64,000 bases of DNA from Antennarius striatus (Eukaryota > Chordata > Actinopteri > Lophiiformes > Antennariidae), in NCBI RefSeq assembly GCF_040054535.1, contig NC_090780.1:4681001-4745000 (forward strand), in the 5' to 3' direction. Under the pieces are notes generated by a model. It made no database searches. It was not told the DNA's origin and saw nothing but the letters and a program-made list of their open reading frames with translations. The position numbers were made by a program, and so were the translations under genes. Positions 1 through 12,246 of the stretch are shown here, in pieces (within the stretch, counting starts at the first letter, position 1; every line of letters begins with the position of its first letter).

Positions 1-1155
1 TTGTGTGGAACCTCCCTGGTGAAAGAAGGATGTTATCTTTTTTGTCATGCACACACCAGCACTGCCCACAGGGAGGAGGGAACATGCAAAGAACTTGGCT
101 GATTGAGGACATAGGGCAAAGAGGTGCACTGTTCACTGCTGCTGTTGCTTGTGAATACTAAGGATGTCGCACAAGAGACAGCATCATCTCGTCTTGAATA
201 GAGTCATGCACAGTACAGCGTAGGAGATATTTCATACATTCCTTCCATAAAATCAGAATTTACTATTTGGATTTATTCTTGGCATCTCGAGATTCTAAGA
301 AGACATATTTTACGTATACACCTGAGTCAAAGAACAATAAAGCACAGCGACATTTATAGTTTGGTTAATGATATCTGTGAGATGGGCTCATGCAGATATA
401 TCCCAGTGATGTAGTTAAAATCAATATAATGTAATGAGTTTGGCATTAGAGTTAGTCCGTTTTGATGTAATGTGTTACCTTTTTGGCCCGGACTGGATTT
501 GTGCCTGTAAAATATGTGCAGGAAAGTCTGTTAGAGATGACATCCCAGGAAACATTTTACAGATGAAAAGCATCTACAAGAACATCTAAAATCATGTGCT
601 GCACCTCAGGTCATAAATAGATGGATAGATGGGTACTGCAGCAAAAGGGGTATGTACTTTGTTATTTGGAGCATTATGATTTAAAATTTTGGTTGGCTGT
701 CGTCATTCCTATGCACACTAGAAACAGCATCACGACTTGATTCCCAACTCCCTATACTGTGACTGACTAAAGCTGCAAATAAAACCTCTGAAAGTGTCAT
801 GTCTGCATTGTACAGTAAGCTCTCTGCCAACCTTCTAACCCTGCCACCATGGCATAATCAGCGTAGGCTTTGCCTGTATCCACCCAGTTTTCCCCCGCCT
901 CATGCCCTAAGCCAGCTGGGATAGGCTCCAGCGGATGAAGCGGTTGTGACAATGAATGAATGATATTTATACACACACTATTCCACTAAGGCTGAGTCCT
1001 GAACAAAAAAACAATACATTGTGAAGTGTTGGGCAATAGTTTAGCAATCCAGTATAAAACATAAGCACATAAACTGAATTTAAACAATCTACTATTTCTG
1101 CGTCTGCCCAGTTCAATCATGAACACAGAGAGAAGGAGGACTCATGATTGCCCCC
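1..1155. other. Left edge, no gene seen
   Basis: AT-rich sequence with no convincing exon, apart from the repeat fragment at 868-963. If anks1a extends left as expected, this is intron. Nothing else supportable was seen. Confidence 0.5.
868..963 (-). repeat. Teleost interspersed repeat fragment (SINE-associated)
   Basis: The segment around ccgcctcatgccctaagcca and gataggctccagcggatgaa is the antisense form of the repeat at 38115-38240 (shared features: GGAGCCTATCCC, GGGCATGAGGC, CCGCTTCATC). It ends in an aatgaatg tail. Confidence 0.5.
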
Positions 1156-1972
1156 TAGTGACGTGTGGTCAGGGGAGGCAGGGCCTCACCTGCCATCAAG
1201 AAAGAAAAAAAAAGGAAAATGGAAGAAATAAATTGAATGGTTTTATTTATCCAGTGATGTGTGTTATAAAGTTATTTTCCGTTTAACGTGACAAATTTTA
1301 GATCATTTTTACTCAAAATCGCCAAATTTTCACATTTCACAGCCTCACCATGGATTTCACTGGGATTTGGCTGGCTGTGATGGTAGCTAAATGGTGAGAC
1401 CGTAATGCTATCTTTCTATAAGTCGCTATTAAAATGTTCAAACACGTTTGCTATATGAACAAAATTTCCATAGTTCACCTAATGTATATCATGTACAGTG
1501 TTTTTTGTCAAAACTGTATGTGTGTAACGTCTTTTTTTGAGTTGAGGAATCTTAAAACGGCTGGGAAGAGGAACTAAGTGAGCCACGAAGTTCACCTGCC
1601 ACATGGTAGGGGGCACTAGTGATCCCAGGGATTCTTCTTGGGACTCCTCGGCTGCAGAATAAGTGACAACAAGCTACAATCAAGTTATCGATGCTTTTGT
1701 GCGGAAAGAGCTGAGCATGGACTTCATTTGCAAGTAAACATAACATATTAGCAAGCATGATGGCAACAACATAAAGGTTTTTTAAATCAAATGTGCTTAT
1801 TTGTGTGTTACAATTTGTATGTATAAATAATTCTGCTAAGATATTTTAAACATAACTCACTCACTGTTGCTAATTAAATAGTGAATAAGCTAAACTGTGG
1901 TTCATATATTTGTAAATCTGATTATGATGAAGTCAGTGCCTCACCAGCCATGAACCTCACCGCACGTCACTG
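1156..1972. mobile_element. hAT-like non-autonomous transposon, copy 1
   Basis: The ends read tagtgacgtgtggtcagggg and, reverse-complemented from the right, cagtgacgtgcggtgaggtt, an inverted terminal repeat. The 8-base flanks ttgccccc (1148-1155) and ctgccccc (1973-1980) match 7/8, fitting a hAT-type target-site duplication. About 817 bp, no transposase. A second copy lies at 49420-50377 with the same ends and similar interior. Confidence 0.72.
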
Positions 1973-1978
1973 CTGCCC

Positions 1979-2100
1979 CCTATATAACAGTAGTCACTGC
2001 TCAGTACTTCGGTAACCTGATTACCCCAGCTGTCAGTCTGAATAAGGCGATTCTCCCCTCCTCTGATCAGTAGTACGGGACAGAGCAGGTCCTTCAGAGA
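1979..2100 (+). promoter_or_regulatory. Candidate TATA promoter next to the hAT-like element
   Basis: TATATAA at 1981-1987 overlaps the 3' flank of the hAT-like insertion and precedes the possible first exon (ATG 2104, donor 2163). Spacing suits a transcription start near 2010. Sequence-based inference only. Confidence 0.3.
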
Positions 2101-2103
2101 AGC

Positions 2104-2163
2104 ATGGAAAGAACCTCAGAGACAGAAACACAAGAAACCAGCACCAAGGACACAAGTCAACAG
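2104..2163 (+). CDS. anks1a: Possible upstream exon or alternative first exon of anks1a
   Basis: An ATG at 2104 opens 20 codons (starting [10 protein letters not shown]) that end exactly at a good donor, CAG|gtacgc, at 2163. A TATA-like TATATAA lies at 1981-1987, about 120 bases upstream, which fits a first exon with its transcription start near 2010. No convincing acceptor precedes it. The phase does not join cleanly to the next exon's frame at the acceptors I can see, so the ATG may instead belong to an upstream ORF in a 5' leader. Tentative. Confidence 0.3.
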
Positions 2164-4174
2164 GTACGCTATTAAGACTTCCTTGACTTAACATTCAAGA
2201 ATTTAGGTTTTTAGCCTTCAGGCATTATCTTAAAGCACTGGGTATATACCAACAGATAGTGGTATGCAGTACATGCTCATGTAATGCATACCACCACAAT
2301 TTTTTAAGCTTCATTGCACATCATATTTTGAAGTTCTCATTTAAGAATTGCATACTTGCATAACCTGATAAGAAAGTCTGTTAGATCATGAACATGTTTG
2401 CATGTTTGAGAGGATAAAGGCGGGGGTCTCTTTGGGGCAGAGAGTCAAAAGGGGAGGGCAGCAGGATACAACTAGTGGGAGGACCATGATGATTGTTTCT
2501 GTGCATGACGAGCCTCTCATTTGAATCATCCTTTCCACTTGAAACAGGAGCAAGTTGGGCCATTGGTGCACAGGTAAATGTGTCTTACCTCCGTTATTTA
2601 TGAGTCATTTATCTGTGTGTTTCAGTGCTAGCTTTCCACAACTCCCTGGACTCTGGACTGACTAACCAAGTTAGAGCATTGTAAGAAGTAGGATCTTGAG
2701 CTGGACTTGACAGCTTTTAAGCAATGGCAGAATACACTCCGGATGACCACCCCACCACATTGCTGAAGAATCCAAGGGCTGACACTAAGGCGTCACATGA
2801 TGTTTCAGCTGCATCTGCATCGGTGGCAGTTGTCAAAGTTAGACCTACAGACCTGGGGCTGATTCGAAGCTTGTCTAAATCAGACTCTGACTTGTTGGCA
2901 CCACCATTTGGGGAAGAGGATGGAGGTCTGACTAGCCACAGTGGATCTGTGTCTAACTGTAGCTCTGGGCTGCCATCAATGGAGCGGATGCCTTCCTTTG
3001 CCTCTGAGTGGGATGAGGTAATCCTCCTGTTCTGGGGATGGGAAAACAGTGGGAGGGAGTAGAGGACAAAGGGTGTGGCTTTTAAGTAGAGTGTGTAAAT
3101 GTCCTTAAGAGAAGGTGTGTAAAAGAAAATGTATGAGCCAGCTAATGGATGTAACTGAGGCTTATTGAGAAATTAAGAAATACGATAGGGCAGATCCAAA
3201 CATTTCTGGAGGGAGAACAAAAAGAAAAGGAAAAGCAGTTATCTCTACGAGAGTGATCATGAGTCCACTAGAAGCAGTGATAGACTGCAATAACTTTACC
3301 CAGGCTGTTGGCGTAGATGCCTGTGGGTGAGTGCTTGAATGCATGAATGGCTTGATCACTTGCACCGACCTCCCTGTAGCAGCCCTGGCATCCAAGACTA
3401 ATTGGGCTTGTGCTGTCATTCCACATCCACTCAGTACATGTCTCAGGGGCCGACCCACGCTTCTACTGTCTCCTCCTGCACTCCTCTGGCTCTTTTGCTT
3501 CGTCTTGCGCCATCTACTCTCAGCCCACTGCAAGCAGCCCCCACCCCAGCCCATTATCCCCAAAAGCCTTAACTTGTGATTTTTAAACACTTTGGACCAT
3601 GAATGTAGAGCGCCCTAGAGCACTGCAAAGACCCCGATATTAACAATTTCCTACTAAAAGTGTCCCAATGCACTTGAATAGTGCATTGGAACACAAATCT
3701 GTGAGGCATTATTGCTGACTGATCATGTATTATATTCTAGTACATACAGTAACACAGAGGGAAGCAATCCTTTTCTGTACAATCTGTAACTCAGATTGTA
3801 CAGAAACTCATTTGAATCTGTACAGCAGATTCAAATGAGTTTGACACTTTCTACTGGCTCTGTAATCCATCCATCCATGCATCCTTGCATCCTTCCATCC
3901 ATCCATCCATCCATCCATGCATCCTTGCATCCTTCCATCCATCCATCCATCCATCCATCCATCCATCATCCATTCATCCATCCATCCATCCATCCATGCA
4001 TGCATGCATGCATGCATCCATCCATCCATCCATCCATGCATCCATCCATCATCCACCCATCCATCCATCCATCCATCCATCCATCTATCCATCCATCCAT
4101 CCATCCATCCATCCATCCATCCATCCATCCATCCATCCATCCATCCATCCATCCATCCATCCATCCATCCATCC

Positions 4175-4253
<79 letters not shown>

Positions 4254-7200
4254 CATCCATCCATTTTCTCGTAGATGAGATGATCACAATCATCTTGTCT
4301 ACAGCTGCTTATTCCATTTGCAGGTCAGATGTCTGCTTTAGCCTATCTCAGGTGGCTATGGGCTAGAGTTGGGGTACACCCCAATGAGACACCAGCTTAT
4401 CGCAGGGCACAATCCATATCCAGATTAACCAAAATGTAAGGGGTATTTATAGGGTTTAAATAGATGCTATCTTATTATAACAAAAACTAGCGGGAACCCG
4501 TAAAAAATTCCGTGATAAAACAATAATATCAGACTTCGTTTGTTTTCTTTTACCGCTGTGTCCAACGAAGCCGTAACGGCCCCGTGTGTGTGGGACGGAT
4601 GAACGCGAAGACAAAGGCCGCTTTCAGCGTTACAGTTCGGCCAGCCGGGTAGACTGTGTGAGTTCGGTCCTGGTGAATAAAGCATCGGGGTTCCCCACAC
4701 AGTAACGTGAAGTCCATCACGATCATAGAATATAAACCATTATGTTTGACGAAGCCAAAATGGTTCCGTAAGTGAGAGACATGGACAAATGTGAAGACCA
4801 CAGCTAACTCGTCTCGCTGCCCAAACTTCCAGGTAGACACCTGAAGCATGACAGCGTGAGGTTTTCAAGTGAATTTATTCAAATATATATGTGGGGATTG
4901 TCTCTACAGGTATTAGTGAAGAACCTATTTATATGACAGTTCTGTGTAGGAGTGATTCTCATTCACTTTCTTTGACCTTACATATTATTGTAATAGTTGA
5001 AAAATTGTAGAGTTATTCCTGTGGAGGGTAATTAGCATTGTGTCAATGTCATTTAGTATCTCCAAATCACTGTATCTTGTGAATATCTAAACTGGTGTCA
5101 GCATTAGATTCTGATTTCCCTTATTTCAGTCTTTATTTTCTAGGACTGTTGTCAGTATTGTAATGGTGATCTCATGCCCTTGTATATTATAAATAATTTC
5201 TGTGAATTTGTAGGATTAAAATATGTCAGAATTAGTTTAGATTCTGTGATAACACAAATGTTACCAGTGTCAGCGACTGGGTCAGCGACTTCAAATTCCT
5301 GAGAACGCACATCTCAGATGCCTTTACATGGGGCACTAACACCAGTGCCCTGGTGTAAAAGGCTCAACAGCGCCTGTACTGTCTAAGGTCCCTGAGAAGA
5401 GTAAACGTGTTCCAGGACCTGCTGCTGTCCGTCCACAGGTGTTCTGTAGAGAGTATCCTCACCAACAATATGCTGGTGTGGTTTAACAGCTGCTCTCAGG
5501 ATGACAGGAAGGCTCTGGAAAGGGTCAGGAAGTCAGCGCAGAAGGTTGTAGGTGTACAGTTATCCTCTGTCAGACACCTACAACACCAGATGTCTGCGTA
5601 GGGCCACAAGCATCACCAGAGACCGTTCACACCCCGCCCACAGCCTGTTCTCACTGCTGCCCTCTGGGAAGAGGTACCAGTCAATCAAGGCACAGACCTC
5701 CAGATTGACCAACATGTTTTACTCAAGTGCAATCAGACTACTGAACACAGTACAGTGCGCCCTCGTGCCTTCGCGCATCAACACACCCGACTTTACCTCA
5801 TCGCGGATTTTTGGTAGGTAGTCACGTGATACCGTACGTGCATTCTAAGTATCTATCTATCTATCTATTGGCTAACGGCATCCAGAAGTGCGCTACATTG
5901 CGTGAGTCTCGGAACACAACGCACTTCCATGAGGAACAAAAGTGCTTTAAACAGTCAATAAGCGTGTGGGAAAAGATAATACAGATGAAAGGTGGTTTTA
6001 TATCAGTATGGGGAGGGTTCATAAACGTTTAAATTACCCTAAATAATAAGAAAAATAGTTTGTCGCTATGTCGCGGAATTTGTTATTCGCATGTTGTTCC
6101 TGGAACGCATTAACCGCGAGTAACGAGGATGCACTGTACTCCGAAAGTAAAGGTTTACATGATTTTGACTTCATTTTTTTGGTCAAATGTTCAATAAATA
6201 ATGCAACTTAAAGATAAATGTATGTTGTTGTCTAATACATAAAATTCATAAAATATTTATAAAGAATGTTTATACTTTGTTTATCCCCACCTATGTATTT
6301 GAATAAGCTCACTTGGGAAGTCTCATGCTGTCACCAACTCCACCAACTACCTGTCAATCAAGTGCCCAACCAATCACGGCACCCAACCAATCACGTCGCC
6401 CAACCAATCACGTCGCCCAACCAATGACGGCATATCTGCCAGAAGGAATCCCATGAACAATATGGCGTAAGGCATCTGCTATGTTAGAAGGAGAAATAAC
6501 TATACATGGACTTCCCAGTTAATATAATTTTAGAGTGTCATAACTGTTCCAACAATTTTCATGTTTTTGAGCAGAAAGTCCAAACAGCAGGAACGACACA
6601 GAAAACAGCAACAAATTCTGAGTGAAACTATCTGGCTAGCATGAACAGTCCGTCTGGAATTGGACAATTGATGTAGTATCCAAAATGCTCCTCGGGCATC
6701 TGACAAAAACGGTCTTTAAGTAACTACATACAATTCTGTTCATGTAGTCAGCTAACAGAACTATCACTTCTCTAAAATTTCTTTTCCACTTGCTCTTTTG
6801 ACAGGTGCCTTTTCCTTTGACGTTAGCTCCTTTCCCAATCTCACCATTAGTTAGCTTTCTTTCTCCAGTTAGCCTGCTAACATTCATCTACAGCCTGCAA
6901 TGTCCGCCCAGCGCAATCCATGATTTGCCAACACAAAGTCGTTACGCCACCACGTTGATTTTGTGACTACGGTGGGTGCACTTGGTTTATAATACCATGA
7001 AGTCTGATAGTATTGTTTCATTGTGGAATTTCCACAGGTTCCCGCTAGTAGATGATACTTTATTAGTGGGATATATAAAAATAATACTAATGCATATTGA
7101 AAATGCAAAATGATACTTTTTTGTGCTTCATACCTTTATGGGGAATGCCTTTTTCATTGTATAATGATTGTACAGCAGAAAGGATGTACAGTATTAGGCC

Positions 7201-10200
7201 TGAATAATTAGTGATGGAACAATTGATTTTACTGAGGAAAAGGCTGTATTAATAGTTTAAAAATTATTTTTTATTTGGTTTCTTACTATGGTCACATAAA
7301 CAAGAGGGTTTTGTTTGTTTGTTTTTTAAGTATGTAGTGACTATCTATCATCCTGACAACAAGCGCTGCTGGGTGTTACTGCACAACATTTGGACATACC
7401 CTAAAGTCTTCTTTCCCTTTTAAACCATTCTCTTTGTTATTCCTTCCTGTGCAGTGGCTGCTCCCTGCTCCACCCCTCTGATCTCTGATCCCACTGTTTT
7501 TTCAGGCCATGTTAGGTGGAGTGTCCTGTTCTCAAGGGCTTCCTGTTTTGAAGCCGCTCCAAAGGGTCCGTTTCTCTTCCAGTTTTCAAGGGATTCGTTT
7601 GGGTTAGGGATGTGGTTGTGGGTGCTACAGTGGTATATATATGTGACTCACTACAGCTCATTGAGTGATGAACCACTAACTATATAAAGCAAAATACGGG
7701 GCTCACAGGAAAGGTGAGCTGTATGCTCAGATATGGAAACATGAATATGTGTCAATATGTGAACATAGAAAGCAAAGTATTGAGTACAATTACTGGCATT
7801 CAACTGTTATTAATTTATGAAAGGACGTTTTTGAATTGTTATTGGGTTGAAAAACTTTTGTAACTGCTGACCTGTTTGTGTTGGACTTCTTATTCAACTG
7901 GGCTCACTCTCTGAAAAAAATGGTTAGGACTGTTTTTGAATGTAATTAATCTTTGAGTAGCACTCCTATAGAGAGCTTCAAATAATGTTATGAATACTGA
8001 ATGTAAAAATAGAACTTTAACACACAAAAATGCTGCATTGAGTACCTCACATATTGCTCTTGTAAACCAGTGTTACTTTTACTGTCAGTACTCTTTTCTT
8101 ATTATTTCTGTTTGAACAGTTTTTTGGGTTGAATACTGGTTTTCTCTATGTACCCTGAATGCACCTCTGTGCCGCTCACACCTGCTCAGTGTGTCATTAG
8201 GGGGGAGATTTCAACTTTTCATTCACCACCACCAGTCTCCTTGTTAACCTAGTAGAACCTAAATTGAGTAGACTGAGATACGAGTTTTGTGATCAGATTA
8301 ATAGATATTTAGACTTTTTCGGGCCTACTCAATAAAAAGGGTGACAATTTATCAATCAAATTTTATTTATATAGTACTTAATCATGGCAACAGACATTTC
8401 AAAGCGCTTTAACAGACAGAGAAACCCAACTGAACCCTCCATAGCAAGCATAAGCGACAGTGGTGGGGAAAAACTCCTTCGATGAGGAAGAAACTCCGGG
8501 CAAGACCCAGACTCTCTCGGGCAGCCATCCGCCTTGACCGGTTGGGTGGAAAAGAAATCAAAGGAAGATAAGAACAGGGAAAGAGAAAGAGAGACAGAGA
8601 GAGAGAGTGGCAGATAGGCCAGATAGAGTCAGTGTCAATGTGGTTAAGGTTATGTTTCCCATTGCTAAAGTCAAGGCACAATTATAGCTGTGTGGATGAC
8701 TGTATGGCGGCACGGAGGAAGAAAGGAAGCAGGACCCCAGCTGATGGACAGATGAGGAGTGGTACTGGTGGGCTTGGAGGAGAAGGTCCACAGCACATGG
8801 ATAGATGGGGGTGATACTGGTAGGCTTGGAGGTGCAGGTCCACAGAGGAAGGTCCACAGCGGATGGGCGGATGAGGGGTGGAACAGTATGATGACACAAA
8901 GGAAGAGAGGCAGCAGGACCCCAGCTGACAGTTAGGTGAGGGGTGATACTGGTGGATGGGAGGTGCAGGTCCACAATAGATGGTCCACAGTGGATGGGTG
9001 GATGAGGGATGGATCAGTATGTTGGCGCGGAGGGAAAAAAAAAAGGAAGCCGGACCCCAGCCGATGATTAGGTTAGGGGTGATACTGGTGGAATGAGAAG
9101 AGCAGGTCCATAGCGGATGGGTGGATGAGGGGTGAACCTGAGAAAAACCTGTGAGGACAGAGCACAGAGACTCTAGGGAAGAAGTTGAGTTAGTAGGGTG
9201 TGATTGGAGACTTGGAGAGTGAGATTAGAGAGGAGGAGGAGTAACAGAGATAATTGAGGAAAAGGAGGAGAGAAGAACTCAGTGAGCACAATGACTTCAG
9301 TTTTATCAGAATTGAGATGCAAAAAGTTTTTGGTCATCCAATCTTTGATCTCTTTGATACACGCCTGTAATTTGCACAGCTGATTGACTTCATCCGGTTT
9401 AATCGAGAGATATAATTCCGTATCATCGGCTTAACAATGGAAGTTGATGGAGTGTTTCCTTAACAAATTACCCAGAGGAAGCATGTATAAGATAAACAGT
9501 ATTCTTGTATTTGTAACAGGTGGATGAATTTACATCTTTAGAGCTAATGTCTAACCGTAATCATCATTGTCAGCAATAATGGGCCACCTCTACATGGAAG
9601 ATAAGCAATGTAAATTTCTAACCTGCTACAGTAGAACTGTCTCCCTCGGTAAGTCAGGTACATGGGTGACACCTGAGTTAAATTCAAAATCCAGGACGGG
9701 TACAGCATACATAGAGCATCTCAACACATTAAACAACAACATCCAGCTCAGTGGGAAGAATTTCAGGGACAATAGCTGGCTTTTTTGTACTTTGTGGTGC
9801 AGAACTGGGACCCTCGCAGTGTTGCAGTACACAGAAAACCCACCCACAAACAGACCCAAAGCATACCCTTAAGACCACACTCCAAACATGTGGAAACTTT
9901 AGCTGGGTCTTTATTAAAGCAAACAAAAGACCAAAAAATGACCACAGAGACAGGGAAGTCGGTTCTGTGCAGTATCTTAGCTGTTCCTAGGACTGCGCTC
10001 TTCTGGACTGAGGCTTCAGATGTTGTTCCAGGAATCTGCTGGAGCCACTCTTCCAGTTTGGCACCCACAGAAGGGATCTACCCCATCCAACTACCGGCCA
10101 ATAAGCTGTCTCAATAGAACATGGAAGCTCCTGTCAGGCATCATGGAGGCTAAGATGAGTAGGCACATGGATCAATATATGAGCGGGGCACAGAAAGGAG

Positions 10201-12152
10201 TTGGTAGTAACACCTGGGAAGCCAAGCACCAGCTACTGGTGGACAGAGCAGTACACAGAGACTGTAAAAATAGGCAGACCAACTTTTGCATCGCCTGGAT
10301 CGACTACCAGAAAGCCTATGACTCAATGCCACACACGTGGATACTGGAATGTCTGGAACTGTATAAGATCAACAGGACACTAAGAGCCTTCATCAAGAAC
10401 TCAATGGGAAAGTGGGAGACAACCCTGGAGACTAACTCCAAGCCAATTGCCCAAGTTAACATCAAGTGCGGCATTTACCAAGGGGATGCACTATCACCAC
10501 TGCTGTTCTGCATAGGCCTGAACCCCCTCAGTCAAATCATCACAAAGAGCGGCTACGGATACCGATTCCGAAGTGGGACAACAACAGCCATCTCCTCTAC
10601 ATGGATGACATCAAGCTGTATGCCAGGAATGACATAGGGATGTCTTTCGGATTAGACAAATGTGGCCGGATGGTATCAAAAAGAGGCAAGATGATCAGAA
10701 CTGAAGGGGTTGACCTACCAGGGGGCAGGATAGAAGACATCATGGACAGTTACAAATACCTTGGAATCCCAGGCTAATGGCAATCATGAGGAGGCCGCAA
10801 GGAAGTCATCCACAGCCAAATACCTCCAGAGAGTAAGGCAAGTCCTGAGAAGTCAGCTGAATGGTAAGAACAAGGTCCGAGCCATCAACATGTATGATTT
10901 GCCGGTCATCAGATACCCCGCTGGGATCATAAGCTGGCCAAAGGAGGAGATTGAAGCCACAGACATCAAGACGAGAAAGCTCCTCACCATGCATGGAGGG
11001 TTTCACCCCAAGTCCAGCATCCTGAGGCTGTACACTAAGCGGAAAGAGGGAGGCCGAGGACTAGTGAGCATCAGGGCCACTGTCCAGGATGAGACATCAA
11101 AAATCCAAGAGTACATCAGGAAGATGGCCCCAACAGACGACTGCTCAGTGAATGTCTTAGACAGCAGAAACCTGAGGAGGAAGAGGAGGAGGAGAAGGAG
11201 ACAACATGGAGGGACAAGCCCCTACACGGCATGTACCACTGTCAGATAGAGGAAGTGGCTGATATCAAGAAGACCTACCAATGGCTGAATAAAGCTGGAC
11301 TGACAGACAGCACAGGGACACTGATCATGGCAGCACAAGAACAGGCCCTAAGTACAAGAGCAATAGAGGCCAATATCTACCACAGTAGATCTGACCCAAG
11401 GTGCAGGCTATGTAAAGAAGCCCCAGAGTCAGTTCAGCATGTGGTAGCAGGGTGTAAGATGCTCGCCAGCTCAGCATACATGAAAAGGCACAACCAAGTA
11501 GCTGTGATAGTGTACAGGAACATCTGTACCCAGTATGGACTAGAAATACCCAAATCCCAATGGGACATACCACCAAAGGTGGTTTAGAATGACAAGGCTA
11601 AGATCCTGTGGGACTTCAGCTTCCAGACTGACAAACAGCTGCTGGCTAACAAACCGGACATAGTGGTGATGGACAAAGAGCAGAAGAGAGCAGTGGTGAT
11701 AGATGTGGCGATTCCAGCTGACGCCAACATCAGGACGAAGGAAAAGATTGAGAAGTACCAAGGGTTGAAAGAACAGCTGGAACAGATGTGGAAGGTCAAG
11801 GTTAATGTGGTCCCCGTGGTAGTAGGAGCACTTGGGGCAGTGACCCCCAAACTGGAAGAGTGGCTCCAGCAGATTCCTGGAACAACATCTGAAGCCTCAG
11901 TCCAGAAGAACGCAGTCCTAGGAACAGCTAAGATACTGCGCAGAACCCTCAGACTCCCAGGCCTCTGGTAGAGGACCCGAGCTTGAGGTTGACACACAGA
12001 TACCACCCCACAAGCGTGAGAGGGACATTTTTATACATATGCAGTATATATCTATATACTGTATCTATATATCTATCTATATATATCTATACTGTATATC
12101 TATATCTATATATATATCTATCTATATCTATATATATCTATCTATCTATCTA

Positions 12153-12246
<94 letters not shown>

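Noticed and set aside
3796..4366. Long open frames of repeated His-Pro-Ser-Ile and Met-Asp-Gly-Trp
   Set aside because: They are translations of the ATCC/ATCT microsatellite in several frames on both strands, not genes.
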